Positions 61,421 to 64,000 of a DNA stretch of 64,000 bases are shown piece after piece. The position numbers and the translations under genes are program-made. Source of the DNA: Scybalousia_A sp045221575 (GTDB lineage Bacteria; Bacteroidota; Bacteroidia; Bacteroidales; P3); the NCBI GenBank assembly GCA_045221575.1, contig JBGUWU010000024.1, forward strand, positions 1 through 64,000, given 5' to 3'. Positions within the stretch are counted from its first letter, which is position 1. The number at the start of each line of letters is the position of its first letter. The notes under the pieces were generated by a model. The model worked only from the letters and a program-made list of their open reading frames with translations. It was not told the origin of the DNA and did not search any database.

Positions 61421-61984
61421 TTATTTTAAACTATTTGCAAATTCTATTAAACTACTACATTTCCAATCAATTAAACCTTCATCATATTCCTCACCAGTAC
61501 GATTATCCACAAAAACAGTTGTCATCTCCAAACGTTTTCCAAAAACCATATCCGAATTACTATCTCCCACCATGACACTTTTTGAGAAATCAACTTCAGG
61601 ATAGTCTTTCTGTGCTTGTAATCCCATACCTACTCCTGGCTTTCTGAGAGGTGAGTTGTCTGTTTTTAGGTTAGGACAATAATAAACTTTGTCTATTCTT
61701 CCACCATTAAGCTTTATATCCTCAAGCATTTGATTGCTTAATTTAATAAAATCTTTTTCTTCCAACAAACCCTTGCCAATACATTGCTGATTGGTAACTA
61801 TGAAGATTTTTTTGAAGTGTTTATTAAATATTTTTAATGCCTCTAAAACACCATCTTTGAAATGAAAATCTTTGTAATCTAAGATGTAGCCACCGATTAT
61901 CCTTTCATTGATAACACCGTCCCTATCTAAGAACAAAAATTCATTATTTTTCAAATCTTTCAACATTATATTTTCATTAAACAT
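61421..61984 (-). CDS. HAD-IIIA phosphatase, GmhB/HisB-N-like
   Basis: Haloacid-dehalogenase phosphatase similar to D-glycero-manno-heptose-1,7-bisphosphate phosphatase. Motifs: FLFLDRDGVINE (nucleophile Asp, acid Asp), FIVTNQQCIGKG, LRKPGVGMGLQA (Lys) and SVMVGDSNSDMVFGKR (Asp pair). The zinc loop of GmhB (C-x-H ... C-x-C before RKP) is reduced to YYCPNLKTDNSPLRKP, so zinc binding is probably lost. The substrate may be heptose bisphosphate or another sugar phosphate. The start may be the seventh codon. Confidence 0.85.
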   Translation of the reverse strand: MFNENIMLKDLKNNEFLFLDRDGVINERIIGGYILDYKDFHFKDGVLEALKIFNKHFKKIFIVTNQQCIGKGLLEEKDFIKLSNQMLEDIKLNGGRIDKVYYCPNLKTDNSPLRKPGVGMGLQAQKDYPEVDFSKSVMVGDSNSDMVFGKRLEMTTVFVDNRTGEEYDEGLIDWKCSSLIEFANSLK

Positions 61985-62080
61985 AACTTATATAACGCAA
62001 GTTTTAATTAAATATTGTAGTCCTTTGATGTTTGATACAAAAAACTGTTTTGTGAAAAAGATAATCTTTCGTTTGAAAGA

Positions 62081-62165
62081 AAAAAGAGCAAGTTTTAATT
62101 TTTTAAAATCAAATCTTAGCACCTAAAAGATCAAATCTTTTTTATTTAAGTTTTGATGTTTTTTT
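62081..62165 (+). repeat. A/T-rich ATCAA repeats between HAD gene and the last gene
   Basis: Units GAGCAAGTTTT (62086), AATCAAATCTT (62107) and GATCAAATCTTTTTT (62129), spaced 21 and 22 bases, followed by an inverse TTTTGATGTTTTTTT. Same family as 23772-23876. The 269-base gap 61985-62253 shows nothing else definite. Confidence 0.65.
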
Positions 62166-62253
62166 ACAATAATCATAAAAGACTCAATGTAATTATGATG
62201 AAATTTTGTAAGCAATTGAAAATATTAAACTTACTTGCGTACGTTGGAGTTAA

Positions 62254-64000
62254 TTAAAACTTCCATAATATCTGTCCGCTAATAAATTGGTTGTTATTCG
62301 CTGATATTTTGTCATTACCTGAAGATATTTCTTCTCTGTCTGAGTATCTTATTAAAGAATATCTTAAATACAATTCAAAATGTTTTGATATTTGCCAAGA
62401 AAGCAGAGCATAAACACTCTGACCTTTTCCATACAGCGTAGAAGAGGCATAAGATAAAGGTAGAGAATGTTCATAAACGTAAAACCTATTATCGTAATCC
62501 ATAGTGTTAAACAAAGTGTATCTCAGTCTAAACCTCGTTTTCAATTTATGGAAATTGTACATGCCTTCAAAGAAAAGGAACTTGCCTTCTTGCTCGTTGC
62601 TTTCATGTGTAAAAGAACGAGAATATCCACCTCTAACAGTCAGACTGAAATCATCATTCTTTGCAAACTTATATTGAAGATGAGTCTGTGCTATAGTGTT
62701 TGCAAAAGGTGTTTTTGTGTTATTGGCTGTTTTGTAATCATAGTAGCGAAGAGAGTAACGGCAATAGAGTAGGAGTGAATTATTGTTGTTGATATTATAA
62801 TTGAGTTGTAATTTTGCTTTCTGTCCCTTGACATCTTTTGATGCTCTATAACTGATAAAAGGGAAGTAGAATAAATCTGCACCAACATAATAAGAGAATT
62901 TTCTGCTGATATAGTGAGAAAAATCTGCATAAACACCTTTTTCGTTGTTGTTCATTGAGTGTATGCCAATAGCGTTAGCGAAATGGTTTTGAAAATCTTT
63001 GTCATAGTTTCTGTAAGACAGAGTAAAGTATGTCTTGTAACCAAAATTATATTGTGTTCCTAAGATATACGCTTTGCCTTTGTTGTAGCTTTGTGCTATT
63101 TCCGAGAAAAATAACAACCGTTTCAAAGAATAAGAACCATTGAAAGCAATGATGTTGTTGTCTTTTCCTGAAAAATAATATTGCTGATAAGGATACGATT
63201 TTACATTAGGAATAATAGAGTCGGAAAAATGATATTTTAGTAATGTAGTACCAAGTTGTAAGCCTTTGAAAACGTACTGAATACTTGTTCCAAATAAGGT
63301 TTGTGAGATATTATTCTTGGATTCCAATTCCTTATTCGTTCTGTGATAACCTGTTTGTTGAAGACTTTTTCCATTGAAGTCTAATAGATTGTATGAGCCA
63401 AACAAGAATATATCAATGTTTTTGAAGTTCATCAATAAGGCAAGTCCTTTATTGTAATTGTATTCGCTTGTTGAACGGAATGGTATTATCTTTCCTGAAC
63501 TTGATTTTATACCATAATTAGAAAAATAACCTATGTCAAAACTTTGTTTTATTGCTAATCCTTCACCTAAAGAAAGTCTGTAATCTCCAAGAGTTACTTG
63601 TTTTATATGTTTGCTTACATCATAGAGAGTAAAAGCAATGTTGTAATGATCGTAACCAAAAGTTTTACCCTTGAACTTCAAGGGTTCGCCTGCGTCTTTA
63701 TCGGCTACAAAGGATAATTCCATTCTGTCGTAATACTTCATTTTATATCTTAAAGAGGAGGAGAACTTATCGCCTAAATAACCTTTGTTGTCTGTTCTTG
63801 TATAGCCGAAAGGTTTATGCAAACTCTCTTTGTATTGCAAACGTAATGTGTTTTTAGAATGCTTAAAGATGGAGTCTAAGTTTAAAGGCTTTCTTTCCAT
63901 AACTCGTTCTGCGTAGATATAAGGCGATATTCTTTGAATAGTTTGTGCATTAAAGCCATTTATGAATTGTAATTCGTTTAATGAAAGTATCTGTCCGCTG
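62254..64000 (-). CDS. Helix-hairpin-helix plus beta-barrel protein (5' end beyond window)
   Basis: The frame stays open from the stop at 62254 to the window end, so the N-terminus is missing. The first residues seen (SGQILSLNELQFINGFNAQT, then IQRISPYIYAERV) form a ComEA-like helix-hairpin-helix unit. From about residue 60 of the visible part a long aromatic, strand-rich region follows (DKFSSSLRYKMKYYDRMELSF, VTLGDYRLSLGEGLAIKQSF, GIDIFL-type strands), ending FISGQILWKF, as an outer-membrane barrel would. This pairing is a known but uncharacterised Bacteroidota family. An ATG at 63900 is internal, not the start. Confidence 0.82.
   Translation of the reverse strand, partial: SGQILSLNELQFINGFNAQTIQRISPYIYAERVMERKPLNLDSIFKHSKNTLRLQYKESLHKPFGYTRTDNKGYLGDKFSSSLRYKMKYYDRMELSFVADKDAGEPLKFKGKTFGYDHYNIAFTLYDVSKHIKQVTLGDYRLSLGEGLAIKQSFDIGYFSNYGIKSSSGKIIPFRSTSEYNYNKGLALLMNFKNIDIFLFGSYNLLDFNGKSLQQTGYHRTNKELESKNNISQTLFGTSIQYVFKGLQLGTTLLKYHFSDSIIPNVKSYPYQQYYFSGKDNNIIAFNGSYSLKRLLFFSEIAQSYNKGKAYILGTQYNFGYKTYFTLSYRNYDKDFQNHFANAIGIHSMNNNEKGVYADFSHYISRKFSYYVGADLFYFPFISYRASKDVKGQKAKLQLNYNINNNNSLLLYCRYSLRYYDYKTANNTKTPFANTIAQTHLQYKFAKNDDFSLTVRGGYSRSFTHESNEQEGKFLFFEGMYNFHKLKTRFRLRYTLFNTMDYDNRFYVYEHSLPLSYASSTLYGKGQSVYALLSWQISKHFELYLRYSLIRYSDREEISSGNDKISANNNQFISGQILWKF

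Overview
The window comes from a low-GC member of the Bacteroidota, most likely order Bacteroidales. Its promoters have the phylum's TTTG / TAnnTTTG form, and start codons lack visible Shine-Dalgarno sequences. It encodes type IX secretion (T9SS) proteins (PorQ, PorZ, and a cargo-type protein with a C-terminal sorting domain), KDO synthesis (KdsA), a B12-dependent methylmalonyl-CoA mutase and exported lipoproteins. No species can be named from the sequence alone.

Layout. 0-0.35 kb: the 3' end of a 16S rRNA gene, tRNA-Ile(GAU), then a hairpin terminator with no 23S behind it. 0.35-4.4 kb: cell-wall genes (glucosaminidase, NamZ-type DUF1343), porQ, glutathione peroxidase, then hairpin repeats, a 21-bp palindrome and a broken helix-turn-helix gene. 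4.4-7.9 kb: kdsA, a small ribbon-helix-helix-like gene and the acpP-fabF-rnc operon. 8-13.4 kb: an unrecognised exported protein between repeats, a zinc-ribbon coiled-coil protein, pyrC, an S4-domain protein and two genes for a diacetamido-glucuronic-acid sugar (WbpD-like, WlbA-like). 13.5-23.7 kb: tRNA-Asp, dprA, a thioredoxin-fold lipoprotein, clpP, a porin-like protein, a nucleoside-recognition membrane protein, dxs, a lone atpB, a TPR protein and a lipoprotein. 23.7-30.5 kb: a 21-bp tandem repeat, pnp, rpsO, a four-gene exported-protein cassette and an FKBP lipoprotein. 30.5-40.8 kb: an EnvC-like factor, DsbD, an exonuclease, a LuxE-like protein, a secreted EEP nuclease/phosphatase, a sorting-domain protein paired with a beta-helix protein, and mnmE. 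40.9-57 kb: mutB, groESL, a TPR protein, Sua5, polA, an O-antigen-ligase-like protein, glmS, a small barrel protein, an HD hydrolase and recO, with heptamer-based repeats in many spacers. 57-64 kb: porZ, prfA, a MORN-repeat protein, a HAD phosphatase and the C-terminal part of a helix-hairpin-helix protein cut by the window end.

Most of the window is housekeeping. The best candidate for something undescribed is the cassette at 26.84-29.59 kb: two paralogous secreted proteins with a CxGEGxxxC signature bracket a propeller-like exported protein and a thioredoxin-fold protein. It lies between two near-identical copies of a promoter plus leader, one serving rpsO and the other the cassette. Four intergenic repeat families add further unexplained structure: 21-bp A/T units, TTTGGCAAA boxes, ATTAG(A/T)A heptamers, and two modules carried within the heptamer arrays.
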